A stretch of 62,440 nucleotides of DNA from Seison nebaliae (Eukaryota; Rotifera; Pararotatoria; Seisonacea; Seisonidae). The notes under the pieces are model-generated. The model was not told the DNA's origin. It was given only the letters and a program-made list of their open reading frames with translations, and did not search any database. Made by a program: the position numbers and the translations under genes. The stretch spans positions 1 to 62,440 of the forward strand of contig JALJEE010001778.1 in assembly GCA_023231475.1 (NCBI GenBank), given 5' to 3'. The first letter of the stretch is position 1. The number at the start of each line of letters is the position of its first letter. Shown here piece after piece: positions 12,509-24,597 of the stretch.

Positions 12509-14064
12509 TAGTATGAATGTGATATGTTTATTTGATAAATGAGGAAATTTGATTGAAGTAGATTAAACAGAATTGTTATTGGCAGTCTTTTATGATTAAT
12601 TTAAGTGAAAAATCGCAGATAAAAATTATGAATTCATTAAACTTCATTCAACGAATACAACTCATCAAACAACCAAAAAATGATTTTGTTGTTAAGTAAA
12701 TCATAGTTCAAGATATTTAGATGAGCAAAACAATTACTAAGAAAGACTTAATTTTTTTTCTAAGAAATATTCAAATGTTGTAGCTGAAATTATATTTGTT
12801 CTATATTTTATTGAAATTTTAACATGGTCTTATAATCTCTCTTCTATTACACGATTGACCAATCTTCAACAAATTGGATGCATCGTCAAACGATGAATAA
12901 CGTTAATTCAATTGTTTATTAGATAGAAGGAGAAATTCTGCATTATTCCTTTCTTTCATTCATTTATCCATCGATCACTTCGTTCAGGAAAGCAATATTT
13001 TTCTATTACAATTTACGTCTCTATCGGCTTAGTTGAGAGAATATTTGAATTGAATATATTTTTATTTGTAGTTTTCTCACTATTTCTCTGTCAGTTATGT
13101 CGTGTCAAGAGTCATCTTATTGATTATGAGATTAATTTTTTATTAATCTCATAATTCATTAGAATTGTTAGAAGAAATAATGGAAAATGATTAATAAAAA
13201 TATTTTGTCCATCCTTAAAATATTTTCATTTTTTTAATAATGTAAAAGGACGATTAATAAAATCAACGAAAATGATTGTCATAACAAATATTGTATCTCT
13301 ATCGATAATGTGTCATGTAATAACGTTTATTTATTAATTTTATAAATAATCAGAGATGGAGATGTTTATGAGACGAGTAAGAAGAAAATGGACATCTCCC
13401 ATTAGGACAGTTGGACATTAAGTTGGCCTAGTAGAAAGAATGAGATGAATGAGATGAATTGTCTTGTATAAAAGGCTTATGTGATGTGGGTATGATGCAT
13501 ATGGTCGATAGAGAAATATTTGGGAAGAAGGACTATTATGTGGGGAAGAATGAATGTTTGAATATAATCGCACGCACATACCACATAAGAGAAATATGTT
13601 ATGTACACTCCTTCAGCTTATACATCTAGTAAAATGAGGGATGTCTTTGTGTGATGGGTGAGGAGGAAGGGACTACATAGTGAAATGTTTGAATCTCTAA
13701 CGACCAGAAATATCTGTATTTCTTTTTTAAATCTTCGTATAAGTATATTAGTGGGAGATAGAATGAGATGACGAGTAGATAATTGTTGAAGTCGAAGCTT
13801 TCCTTCATGTTGGGAAGTGATGAGAAATATTAGGAAAAAAACAATTTTTTTGATATAAATCGAATTTATTCAACGTATAAAAACGAAGAAATTAATTCTG
13901 TTTTTATGGTTAGACAAGAATAACGTTCGTTCAGAATATTCACACCGATTGATAAGTGAACGAGAAGTTTATTGAGAAGAAGAGTTTTCATAAAAAAGAA
14001 TATCATCAATCAGTATTGGGAGGACAAGAATTACGATAAAAAGAACGAATTTCATTAGAAGAGA
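12509..14064. other. Intergenic between divergent ARL1 and YPEL5-type genes
   Basis: About 1.55 kb. It contains a TATAAAAG near 13467, but no convincing coding frame follows it. The short minus-strand frame at 13626-13808 looks random. The region probably holds both promoters. Confidence 0.45.
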
Positions 14065-15078
14065 ATGGGAAGATTACTTATAAAGAATCCATCAGCAGAT
14101 CTCGTTTATTCTTGTCGTCAATGTAGTACACCGTTAGCATTGAAATTGGATATCATTTCAAAAGATTTCCAAGGACAAACGGGTCGTGCCTATTTATTTA
14201 AAGATGCTATCAATTTGGAATTTACGGAAATGAAATTGAAAGAGATGGCGACGGGACGACATTTCATTCGTGATGCAAATTGTAAATTGTGTAAGAAGAA
14301 TGTGGGATGGTTCTATGAATATGCCGTCAATATTCGTGAGATGTATAAAGAGGGTCGATATATTCTGGAATTAGCACGAATTTATATCACATCATGGCCG
14401 AGACGTGATCATCGACGTTCATGGATGCATCATACGGCTGATAATAATAATGTGAGTTGGAGTACGAATAGTTTGAATGAAGATGATCAACATGAAATCA
14501 TTTTACAAAATATTCAACGTTTAATCGATCCTACAGCACGTGATGCAAGATTAAGACGTTTGAATCATTTGAATTTTTTACATCGACACGGAGTTCCATC
14601 ATCATCTCCACGACATTCATTCAATTCTTATTTGAATGTCGATAATACATCATCATCATCATCATCTACTTGGTCATCCACATCTGGCACATCCACATCA
14701 TTATCGAATACATCGACATCATCCGGTGCCGGATCAACATCATCAACGACAGGATTCCAACCGAACCCTTCAAGAAATAGATCTAATAATAATAATAATA
14801 ATTTATTTGATTTTGAAAATACAATAATTATTGCAACACCACCACCATCATCTGCAATTTCTTCATCATCAACATCATCATCATCATCATCATCATCCTC
14901 CTCCTCATCTTCTGCAGTTGCAACATCAGTAATTCCGTTAACTGCTTCTATATCGTCATTCGTTCCACGATTTACATTTCTTCGTCGAAGTAACAATGTT
15001 GGAAATTCGACATTTATTCCAATTACTCCATCTGTCAACAATTCATCTTCAACAACATCACAACCATCATCAACTACG

Positions 15079-15113
<35 letters not shown>

Positions 15114-15696
15114 GTCAGTTTCTTCATCAATATCATCATCAATTCCCACACAACATGTAGGCTTCTTTAATGGAGTGAGTCGGGCAGCAACTGATTTAAA
15201 TCGATATGTGGAAGAATTGTTAGGAACGACTGATACATTTCTTCTACATCCACCATCATTCACTATCGATGATCGTATAACAAGTTTAATCGATACATCT
15301 CCAAATGTCACTTCTCGTACACAACAACAAAGAGAGTCGATGAGTCAACAACAAAACTTTTTTGATATCGAAATGGAAGATGATGCATCAACACCAACCA
15401 CATCCATTAATGAAACACCCATTGATCATGTTGATGATAATACAACTCTCACTAATACTAGTAATGAGAACGATAATAATATAACGAGAATCATTGCAAC
15501 AACAACAACAACCACTAACAGTAGCAGTCAAACAACAGGAAGGTCATCCAACAACCACAATTCGAATGAACGAGTAAATCAGAATGATAATTTATTTCGA
15601 ATTGATAATGTCTCCTCATTGAGGGTGGGGAGAATTCGTCGTGATACTAATCCAATAATATCTTTAGTCACTAGTACTGCAAGCGTACTGGAATAA
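14065..15696 (+). CDS. YPEL5: Yippee-like (YPEL5-type) protein with a long low-complexity tail
   Basis: Intronless, 543 residues from ATG 14065. Residues 1 to about 115 are a complete Yippee/CULT-type zinc domain: MGRLL start, CRQC, TGRAYLF, TGRHFIRD, CKLCKKNVGW and YKEGRYILE. The MGR start and TGRHFIRD favour the YPEL5 branch, whose members associate with the CTLH/GID ubiquitin ligase. Known YPEL5 proteins are about 120 residues. Here about 430 more follow: a charged segment to about 185, then long runs of Ser, Asn and Thr encoded by TCA, AAT and ACA repeats, with short ordered islands. The tail stays in frame through many repeat blocks, which argues that it is translated. The antisense strand is also open only because TCA repeats read as TGA-free Asp/Val codons. 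Confidence 0.9.
14861..14912. repeat. TCA/TCC trinucleotide repeat coding for poly-Ser
   Basis: Run of TCA with some TCC codons inside the YPEL5-type tail. It is likely polymorphic in length by slippage in units of three. Confidence 0.8.
15079..15117. repeat. Second TCA repeat coding for poly-Ser
   Basis: A nearly pure TCA array in the same tail, in the same frame as the first. It also lies inside the YPEL5-type coding region. Confidence 0.8.
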
Positions 15697-18271
15697 CATT
15701 TCCAATAACACTTACAAGAAAACAAATGAATGGAACTTGAATATTCAATTTTTCCTTCATTTAATTTATGATGTTTTTTTTAACAGATTTCAAAACAATC
15801 TAATCATCACATTTTTCTCATGGAATATTTTTGAAGTGTGAATGAAGAAACAAGATTTAAATTCAATCCTTTTACTTTTTAATCCGATCTATCCAATTTC
15901 ATCATCTTCCTTTCCCAAAGGAAAAAAAAAGGAAGAGTTTTTAAAATTTATTTAGTTCAACATATCAATTCTTATCAATTATTCACATTAAAAAACAACA
16001 ACAACAACAACGACAAGAAAAATAATATCACAGAAAAAAAAGCAATAATAATAATTATTATGAGAGTAAGAATAATATCGATTATTTCTCATCATTCATC
16101 GTTTTCATCAAAACAATGATCATGTATTAGAATCATATTCAGAAAAAAATTTAATTTTATTTCTTTCACTTCTCCTTCACGGGAAAGGATATCAGTAATT
16201 TATAAAACAGTTTCTTTAAAATCTTTCGGATCATTTCAATTTAGCTTCAAATATCATCACACTTCATTGATTTCGTCAAATCTTCTTCAATCGTTTTATT
16301 ATGTTCACTAATTTATCAATAAACAACTCTTTTCCCATAGCAAATTCTCCATATCTGGAAGATCATTCACTAGAATTCCCAATACATAGGGAATCATACA
16401 ATTCTTTAATTGATTTCATAATTATATCGATAATTTATTTCAATTGGTATGAGGATTGTTAATAGAAGAATTCATGAAAGTTTAAAAAATAAAATTTTTA
16501 GAATACGAAAAATAATTATAGAAATATTTGAAGTAAATACAGTAAATAATAAGTAAATAAGCTTAAGAAATCTTTTGGGATATGTCGAACATTATTAGGA
16601 ATGGAAGCAAATACGATTTTCATATTTTTATTATCGTTATTGAACTAAACATAAGATTAATTGCCCTAATTTATTTCCATTCAAGTTTATGATATTTTAA
16701 AAGGGAATGTCATGTTATAGAGCCTTTTCAAGTGGTCATTTTATGAAAATTCACAAGAGAATTATCGAGTATTCAATTATCAACTTTCTCAAATGAATTG
16801 TTCGTATTTAGAGATGTTACTAACTGCTTAAATATTCGTTATGTTAAAATTTCATTTCATATTCGACAAACGATTGAAATTAGTTAAACGAAATATATAA
16901 CTAATAATAAACGAATAGTTAAATAATAATTTGGAGAAATGTTCCAACTATCCTTTCTCAAAAGGCCATTTTCTTTATTGTCGAGTTAAAATTATCAGTG
17001 TTTAATCCATCGTTTAACAAGTATACGGTGAAATAATTTATATTAGCTTGGTACATACGACAAAGGTCAGAATACATGTGCAAGGTAAGAATTTTTGTTG
17101 TTATTGGCAATGTCTGAAATATCATTCAACCAAAGAGACTTTAAGAGAAGAATAATTTAAATATTAAACGATTATCGATTGATGAGTTTTGCTATTTATG
17201 AAATTGAGTGCCTATCGATAAGAATTTGGTGAACTGACAATTTGTGAGTAGATTATTGGAGTTACCATTCTAATTATCATACGACCATAGAAAGTTTCCT
17301 AGATATCGATAAAATTAATTGGGAAAGGAGAAATATATAGGTCGTTACCATGACAACTAATTCAACTTTCATGTATATTACAGTCTCTATTCGTTTGTTC
17401 CCTGATGTTTTATGTTTATAGTTGTGTTCTCTTTTATTAAAATCAGATAGACATATATTAGTTAATATACAGATGAAATAATTCTATTAATTCTTTTATC
17501 CGCTTCGACCGAGTTCACTCTTAAATAATTTTCATGTAAACTATAATGAATTGTGGATATATATTCATCAACAAACACCCGAAAAAGTCTTCGTGCATTG
17601 GAAAAGGAGAAAAAAAAGGTTCTTCACAGCATACAATTTCTCACAAAAATGGAAAACGAAATGAGGAACAAATAAATAAATTGTTCGAATGTTTTTCATT
17701 CCTTCGAGCCGATGTGCATTCGGAACAGGAGAAGTTCGGAAAGAAAAGTGCTGTAAGAGATTATATCATTAAATTTTTCATTATTTAATTATTTTTTTTT
17801 CATCGGCATTTCTCCTTCTACCTGAAATTTATGTGTGCATGATTATATCATATTTCCTGAAATATTCATTCTTTCTTGGTATATTAAGTTCTACTGAAAT
17901 CGATAAATGAAATCATTTAAATGTAAATTTGAACTTTCCTCCATTCTCCTTCAATTCTTCTTCAAATATTTCATTAAAAGAATTTCATTGAAATAAATGT
18001 TGCATTTGATTTCTCATAATGAGATTATCGAATATATTTCAACCATTTGCATGATCAAATAATATGGATGTTGATATTCTTCTTTAATCAAGCACGAATA
18101 ATTTTAATATATGTTCATATATAATTCACTTATTTTTAACCATCATTTCTCTTCTAGAATTTCTTTAGGAAAAAGGTTGATAAATAAAAATTTCAATTTC
18201 TCTTTAAACCGTTTAGAGATATCTTGAGAAGTTGAATTGTATGATCAATTTTATGAAGATTACCATTAAAT
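15697..18271. other. Intergenic, YPEL5-type gene to doublecortin gene
   Basis: About 2.6 kb, AT-rich. It includes a CAACAACAACAAC stretch near 15996. An 80-codon plus-strand frame lies at 17546-17788 and contains GTAAGA inside it near 17753, so it might be a 5' exon or a chance frame; I cannot tell. No RNA gene was recognised. Confidence 0.4.
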
Positions 18272-20532
18272 ATGAGCGAAAATCAATTTAACGAGAATCA
18301 TGAAGGATATATTCCTACGAAGTCGATAAAAGTCTTGAGAAATGGCGATTCATATTATCGTGGAAAGAAGATAGTTGTCAATCAAAAGAAAATGAGAAAT
18401 TGGAATGTTCTCCTCGATGAATTATCAGATACATTAGAAGCCAAATTTGGAGCCGTTCGCCGATTATATACTCCAATTAATGGAACAAGAGTTCGCCATA
18501 TAACTGATTTGGAAGATAAAAAGATTTATATTGCTGCCGGAAATGAAAAATTTAGGAAATTAAAGTTTTCTTTAACCAACTTTTTGATGAGAGAAATTTG
18601 AATACGATCAATTTGCAGTTATTTGGATATCGATAGTGGGAAATTGGTGAATGATAATAATCTATTGAGACCTGTCAATTATCAAGAATATTGGAATTCC
18701 AGTGGAAGTAAAGCTGTACAGTTTACACCTTCTAACATCGTCTTATAGTTAGTGGAAATCATTTGAATTATAATTATTTTTACACTATATATTATTTTAT
18801 ATAATAGTGTCCATAAGAATGGCGATCCTTTATTTGTACCTGCAAGAATTCTGTTGAGACAACGAGTCATCGATCAAGGTATGTTACATGTTCTAGATGA
18901 AATTAATGAAAAACTTCGTTTGCGCGGAGCTGTTCGAAAGTTTTTTTTTAATTCTTTCAAATGATAAATTCCGTTTTCAAACATACTTTATAGACTTTAT
19001 ACGACGGAAGGAGATCCAATTCGTAATGTGTCTCAATTAGAACATAATGCCTATTATGTAGCTGTTGGGAAAGGTGATCGATTTCGTCAATTCAGTTACT
19101 CCTCTCAACAAAATAGTCAACGAGGATCCTCTCCAAAGAAGTTGAAAATTCATAATCAAATTACATTATAAAAATAAAAATGTTTTGATATAATTTCAGC
19201 AAAAGCCAAAACGGCAGTGCACCATTCTCTGATAATAATAGTCGGAAATCAGTTCAACGATATAATGATGGGTTAAAGCTTATACTTATTAATTATAAGT
19301 TCATGAAAACACTTGTGAATATAGAGAAAGTATTGAAATCGAAGAGAGATCGGATTATACGATCGGATCGTCAAACGCAACACCACAATACCCAAGCTCT
19401 CATGGATCGTTGAGAAAGCAGAATCATACACAAGACTCAACTAGGAGAAAGTTTTAACGAGATAGTTTTGAATTAAATTAAATCGGAAATTTAGTTCGGA
19501 GAAAAGGAAAGAAGATCCGAACGAGAAGATTTTCAAAGGAAAAAATTCTCATGAATCGAATGGAAAGAAAAAACGTGCCGTCGATAAAAGTTTGATATTG
19601 ATGGAATTTTTGATGGAATTTTTGATGAAATTCAATATTCTACTAAAGATGATGGTGTATTTAGTGGAGCGAAGCAGAAGGATAGTAAGGCAAAAGAAAT
19701 CGATGAATCAGAAGATTTGAAACGAAAAGAGAAAGAACGAAATAAACCAGCAGAAGAATTGGAAGTTAATTTTTAAATTTCTAAATTAATCAAATTGAAA
19801 ATTATTGAAAAGGATAAAGGAAAATCGGATGATCATAACGAGAAGGTTTTTCATTCATTCTCTTCATGGACTTTTTATTAATATTTTCCACTATCATTTC
19901 TCATTCACAAATACCTATTTCTAAAATTTCATGTACTTTATGTTCATCTGAAATTCCCCCTTATCCAATTGTGTTGTCTTTAATATCAATCCTATCTTAA
20001 ATCACCACCGCTTGTGCCATTACATCATAATACATCTCTTCTCTAAAAATCGAGAAGATACGAGACGAAGTTCACGAATATTTATCTGACATTAGTGGTC
20101 ATGCAATAGAGGTTTACCCAATTTCCATAAATTTATTTTTTCCTTAAACAAAAATGCACTTGATGTTCCGGTCAGCTAAATTTCACTCGGTTCTTTCAAG
20201 AAAATTATCGTTTGTCGATAAAAGAAAAATTTTTTTGATTTTATGATTAATCATTAATTTATTCATTTCATCGATAGAGACTGTCGGGTAGATCAGAAAC
20301 GGAGAAGGTTAATTTTTAAGAATTCCCTTAAATCGATTCATTTTCATCCAACTTTAAAAAGAAGAGACCGGATAGTATGAATCAGTACAAAGTCCTCCCA
20401 CCAATATCATCACCCACTCAAAAAGAAGTTAATCTTTTGCTCAGTTAACAATCGATTAATCGTGTTGAATGTTCTAAGGATGACGCAGCGAAGGTAATTC
20501 AAAGGAATTATCGAAAATATAAGAAGAATTGA
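18272..20532 (+). CDS. Two-domain doublecortin protein with C-terminal IQ motif (DCDC2/RP1-like)
   Basis: Thirteen exons: 18272..18564, 18619..18747, 18808..18939, 18994..19140, 19200..19271, 19325..19450, 19495..19589, 19649..19764, 19813..19845, 20055..20111, 20278..20307, 20362..20427, 20479..20532. Phases agree at all twelve joins, giving 449 residues. The first DCX domain (about 17-98) has IKVLRNGDSYYRGKK and AGNEKFRKL. The second (about 140-230) has VHKNGDPLFVPAR, GAVRKLYTTEGDP and YVAVGKGDRF. Both repeat types bind microtubules. A charged, Ser-rich linker follows, then AAKVIQRNYRKYKKN, a calmodulin-type IQ motif, directly before the stop. Size and two N-terminal DCX repeats fit ciliary DCDC2/RP1 proteins better than kinase-linked doublecortins. 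Exons 9-13 are short and least certain; exon 10 has an AAG/GAG acceptor ambiguity. Confidence 0.85.
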
Positions 20533-20973
20533 GTGACGTAATAGACGAACAAATGTTTGGAAGAATCAATCAATTATTTATAATCCCTTTCAATCAATAA
20601 CCACCAATATTCGACTCCGATTTATTATAATAAACAATTCATTTTACTAATTTCTTTTGCTTATTATTGAACAATTCATTCTCATCTTATTCTTCTTTGT
20701 AAGAATTTTTCATAAAAAATATTGTGGTTGAAATTTTGCTAGTTCTATTCTATACGCTGATTGATTGTTCTGATTGATCGAGATAGAACTGTTTCTCAGG
20801 AAAAAAAAATCATATGATTAACTGTTAGAAAATATCAGGAAATTTTTCAGCTTTCGATATTTAATTCATTGTCTGCTAAAGAGAATTGCATGAAGTTAGT
20901 AATGAATAGAAAGCGGAAAAGGTGAATGATTTGATTGATTGCAGACGACAGTTTCCTATCGTCCTGCTCTAAA

Positions 20974-20980
20974 TATAAAA
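20974..20980 (+). promoter_or_regulatory. TATA-like box upstream of a short hydrophobic frame
   Basis: TATAAAA, about 94 bases before the ATG at 21074. Such boxes are common by chance in AT-rich DNA; the spacing and the following signal-peptide-like frame are the only support. Confidence 0.35.
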
Positions 20981-21073
20981 GAGTTGAACTAAACAAATCA
21001 ATTTGTATTCGTTTTCTCATTCAATTCTACGCATGATGATGAATATTAGCCAACTCAATTTTTATTAGTTTCG

Positions 21074-21175
21074 ATGAGAACCTTTAGTTTCTTTTTTCAA
21101 GTTACCACAATTTTATTGTTCCTATTATTTCTTTCAATTTACTTTTTTGATGCGGAATCTAAAAGTGTCAAATAA
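21074..21175 (+). CDS. Possible first exon of a small secreted peptide
   Basis: A 33-codon frame beginning MRTFSFFF with a hydrophobic core (ILLFLLFLSIYFF) and a plausible cleavage site at DA-E, then ESKSVK and a stop. This looks like a signal peptide with nothing after it. A GTGTCA lies in frame near the end, so a splice to a second exon is possible; the two confirmed peptide genes in the window are built this way. I could not find a convincing second exon. Confidence 0.22.
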   Translation: MRTFSFFFQVTTILLFLLFLSIYFFDAESKSVK

Positions 21176-23056
21176 GAATATGAATTAGATGGAATATTGC
21201 TGTCATCAATTATTAGAAGAATGATGTAATATGGAGAAACAATTCCATTCGATGTGGACAAAAGCGATTGATAATTATTTGTTCAAATTTCATTTGGCTT
21301 CTCGATTAGTAGGAAATAAAAGAAATTGGAAAAAGAAGAAATGGAAGAAGAATTGTGAAGAGAGGTGAATGAAAGAACGATTGAAATGAGGAAGCTGAAA
21401 TAGATGGCAGAAAACATCATTCGGTTTGCAAGAACCATTGATAATAGGTGAATACGTCGGAAAGAAATCGACAATTTTTTACGCTAAATAATTTTCAATT
21501 TCGGAAATTGAAATTCGTTTAGTTGAAAAAAAAAATAACAATTTTCATTCTCTAATTTCTTCCTTATACATTCTGACATTGATTGCTAATCTGTCTCTTT
21601 TATCGTATATGGAATTTGTTAAGTATTTATTCGTTTCACATAAACAAATATTTCTCTTAATCTCACTGCTTATGTTCGAGACGGAACGGAAGAGAAATTT
21701 ATTAGTTTTCTAATAATCATATCAACTTATATTGTACGTTATATTCCTTGAATTATGTAATCTTATAATAATTATACAGTTTATGAGCAGAAATTATATG
21801 ATGGAAGCGAGATGCAGTTCCACAAATAATTTCCACTCCTTATGATTCTCGAATGAATTTACTTTTACTACATATCTTCTAATTAATCTTATGTTCCCTT
21901 ATTATGAGCAATAGATTTTCTTCATTTTTCTTTTTAGGATTTACTGGTAATTAAATGTATATGTCGATTTCCATTTAATCTAGAACTAAAGTGTTTGTGG
22001 AAAATGTAGGGAGAATAAAATGAAATAGTATTGATATAATTTCATGTAGATATGTAGGTAACTAACTGAAAATTGAATGGATATCATACTATGATGGAAA
22101 ATTTATTTGATGTTTTCAATTTGTTAGAATGTTATTATCATTAACGTAGTATACATATGTACACAAAGAACACTTCCGTTTAATGAAATGTCAATAAATG
22201 AGCAAATTGCATAATTCCAGTTGAAGAAGAAGAAAAAGAAGAAGAAGATTTGTATTGGGGAGAATGCCATCATTTAAAAGGAAAAGTATACTATTTGCTG
22301 ATGGAAGATTTCTCATTTAAATAGAAGAAAATCTTAACTGAAAATTGATGGTTTCTTCTCATTCGGAAATATAACATTTGAACGCATATTACATCAGATG
22401 AAATACATCAGATGTAGATGTATTGAATGAATACTATTCATTTCGATTAAGTAAACATAGTACTCCGCTAATTTAAGACATGAAAGATAACAGTATAATT
22501 CTCAATTTAATTGATGTTACAGAAGAATTGATTATGAGTTTATTATTCTAATTAACCCATTAAAAATTTCACATCTTCTTCCATCATCATCTTCCTTTAG
22601 CATCATATCCTAAATAAATTGTTGTTGTTGTGCATATATGGAATGAATAGCTGTATGATTTGATATTATGTATATCAATCGATATCGATGTGCGCATATC
22701 TCATGTGCATCAGATATACGATATGGCATATATGAAGTTTTTTTTATCTGTATATCCTCATTGGTATCTCATCAACACGAATGGAGGGGAATGTTATGAA
22801 TTAATCATTTTGCCTTCCGATATGAAGAAATGCAGATCATTCCATATTTGTCGGTCTTATGATTGACATGATCTTTGAACTTGTTTCATTTTCTTCTCAA
22901 TCTCTACTCTTTTTGCTCCAATTTCGCCTGCTTCCATTTTCACCGAACGAATATATCTAATTTATATCTCATTCCTCTCACTAATGAGATTTCAGAAGAG
23001 TTTCATTTAGTTAATACTCATCATTAAATGGAGAGACTAATCGTATTCGAACGAAA

Positions 23057-24597
23057 ATGAAATTATTTCTTTTATTCTTCTTCATTCAATTCCATTGGGG
23101 ATATGGTCGTCGAAAACGATCGGTGGACGAAACAAGTTACTTTGTGATCGAAACTATCGAAGGTGATGATATTACATTACCATGTATGATTAGACATCGT
23201 CGAAAACAATTACACGTTAATTCAACAACTAACATAGAATTCACCTTAATATTTACCCGAAATCTTTTAGGTTGTCTGGCAATATTATGATACATTTAAT
23301 CAACTATTTTTCCTATCAACTGGTGATGAAGAGAATAAGAAATTTCTTTCCCTCTCAAACGTTCGACACAATGACAATTTGAATAAATTTCTCACAGAAA
23401 ATATTCCTCAAACGTTGACCATTGGTCTTCAACAATTAAATGAAGATCTTCGATTACAAATTGCTCATCGGAAAATTCAAAAGGTTTTCTCCCATTACTT
23501 AACAATAAATTTTTTTACGAACATTCTAGACTTATCGATTAGCTAAAAGGAAAACATATTTGCCAAGAATAAGAGAGAATTTTTTGGATTATGACGAAAC
23601 GAATACGATGTTCAGTACTCGTCCAACGACTATTATAGAAGATTGGAGTCTAAAAATGAGAAATGTCAAATTAAGTGATACAGGTGTATATCTGTGTAAA
23701 TTGAGTAGTATGCAGTTACAAGAGAAACATATTATTATTCTGAAGGTGAATCGTTAGTTGAATTTTCTTTTTTCGCGCACGAATAATTTAATCTCTGTTA
23801 ATTACTTGTTGACAAATTTACTTGTAGCGAAATTGAATTGTGAAGATGAAAGACATCGGAAAGGAATGGAGATTAATTGCCGAGTAAAATTAGATGAAAG
23901 GTATTTTGATAGATCGTTTTCATGGAAGTTCCATGAGAATCCTCGTCGATTAGATGCTGACAGTTCCTTCGACAAATTATCTCAAACATTGATGCCAATA
24001 GTGAAATGTTCAGCCAATAATCAAACAATCACCAATCGGCAACATATGAATATGATATTCCGCATGTTAACTTCCAATCTCTCCACCCAATCTTCGTTAA
24101 ATGGTGGAGTTCACCGAATCAACACGGAAATGGAAATGACTGATACATACGAAATTCGCTCAACTCTCAATGCATTATCAGTGAGAACGGCGACTGATAT
24201 AATTGATGATCGTTTGATTGATCCACAATCAAAGACAATTATCGCCCAAATTAAAACACGAATGAACAACAGAACAAAAGAGATAATTATCGGAATTAAT
24301 ATTACAAATGTTCAACCGACAACTATTCTATGCGAAATGTACAATCAAAGTAGACAGTTCTTCCTAGATCATTATCCGATTGATGTCGAAAATGAAGATA
24401 CGAATTCTATTTGGTATTTGTATAAACCGAATCAACAGAGACGTTTCGATTATCGTCGTCAAAAACAGGAAAGACATTTGCTCCATCGACAACAACGTCG
24501 TTTGGGAACAAATGACCACTTTCATTCATCTTCCGCTTCAACAATCGTCATTTGTATAGTTCTATTTGTTCCGTCATTCTATTTATTGTTAAATTGA
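23057..24597 (+). CDS. Ig-domain surface protein A (paralogue of the gene at 30859)
   Basis: Four exons, 23057..23215, 23271..23483, 23530..23752 and 23828..24597, giving 454 residues with phases 0, 0 and 1. Residues 1-17 are a signal peptide, followed by a basic GRRKRS that could be a processing site. One V-like Ig domain spans exons 1-3: the first Cys in ITLPC, the core Trp in VVWQYYDTF, and the second Cys in LSDTGVYLCKL. Exon 4 encodes a longer region with several Cys (NCEDE, INCRV, VKCSA, TILCEM) and a His/Arg/Gln-rich stretch. It ends in a hydrophobic tail of about 20 residues with no basic residues after it, suggesting a GPI anchor or short membrane tail. The likely role is cell-surface recognition; no specific family is assigned. 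Confidence 0.75.

Larger units (their letters stand above)
20533..23056. other. Intergenic with one candidate signal-peptide exon
   Basis: About 2.5 kb before the first Ig gene. A TATA box at 20974 is followed by a short hydrophobic frame at 21074. GAA repeats near 22225-22250 and the other short frames look like background. Confidence 0.4.

Noticed and set aside
14628-15311. Long minus-strand frame rich in Asp and Val
   Set aside because: It is the reverse of the Ser-coding TCA repeats in the YPEL5-type tail and has no independent support.
17546-17788. 80-codon plus-strand frame before the doublecortin gene
   Set aside because: It has no domain and no clear join to the next exon; mentioned only as a possible 5' exon.
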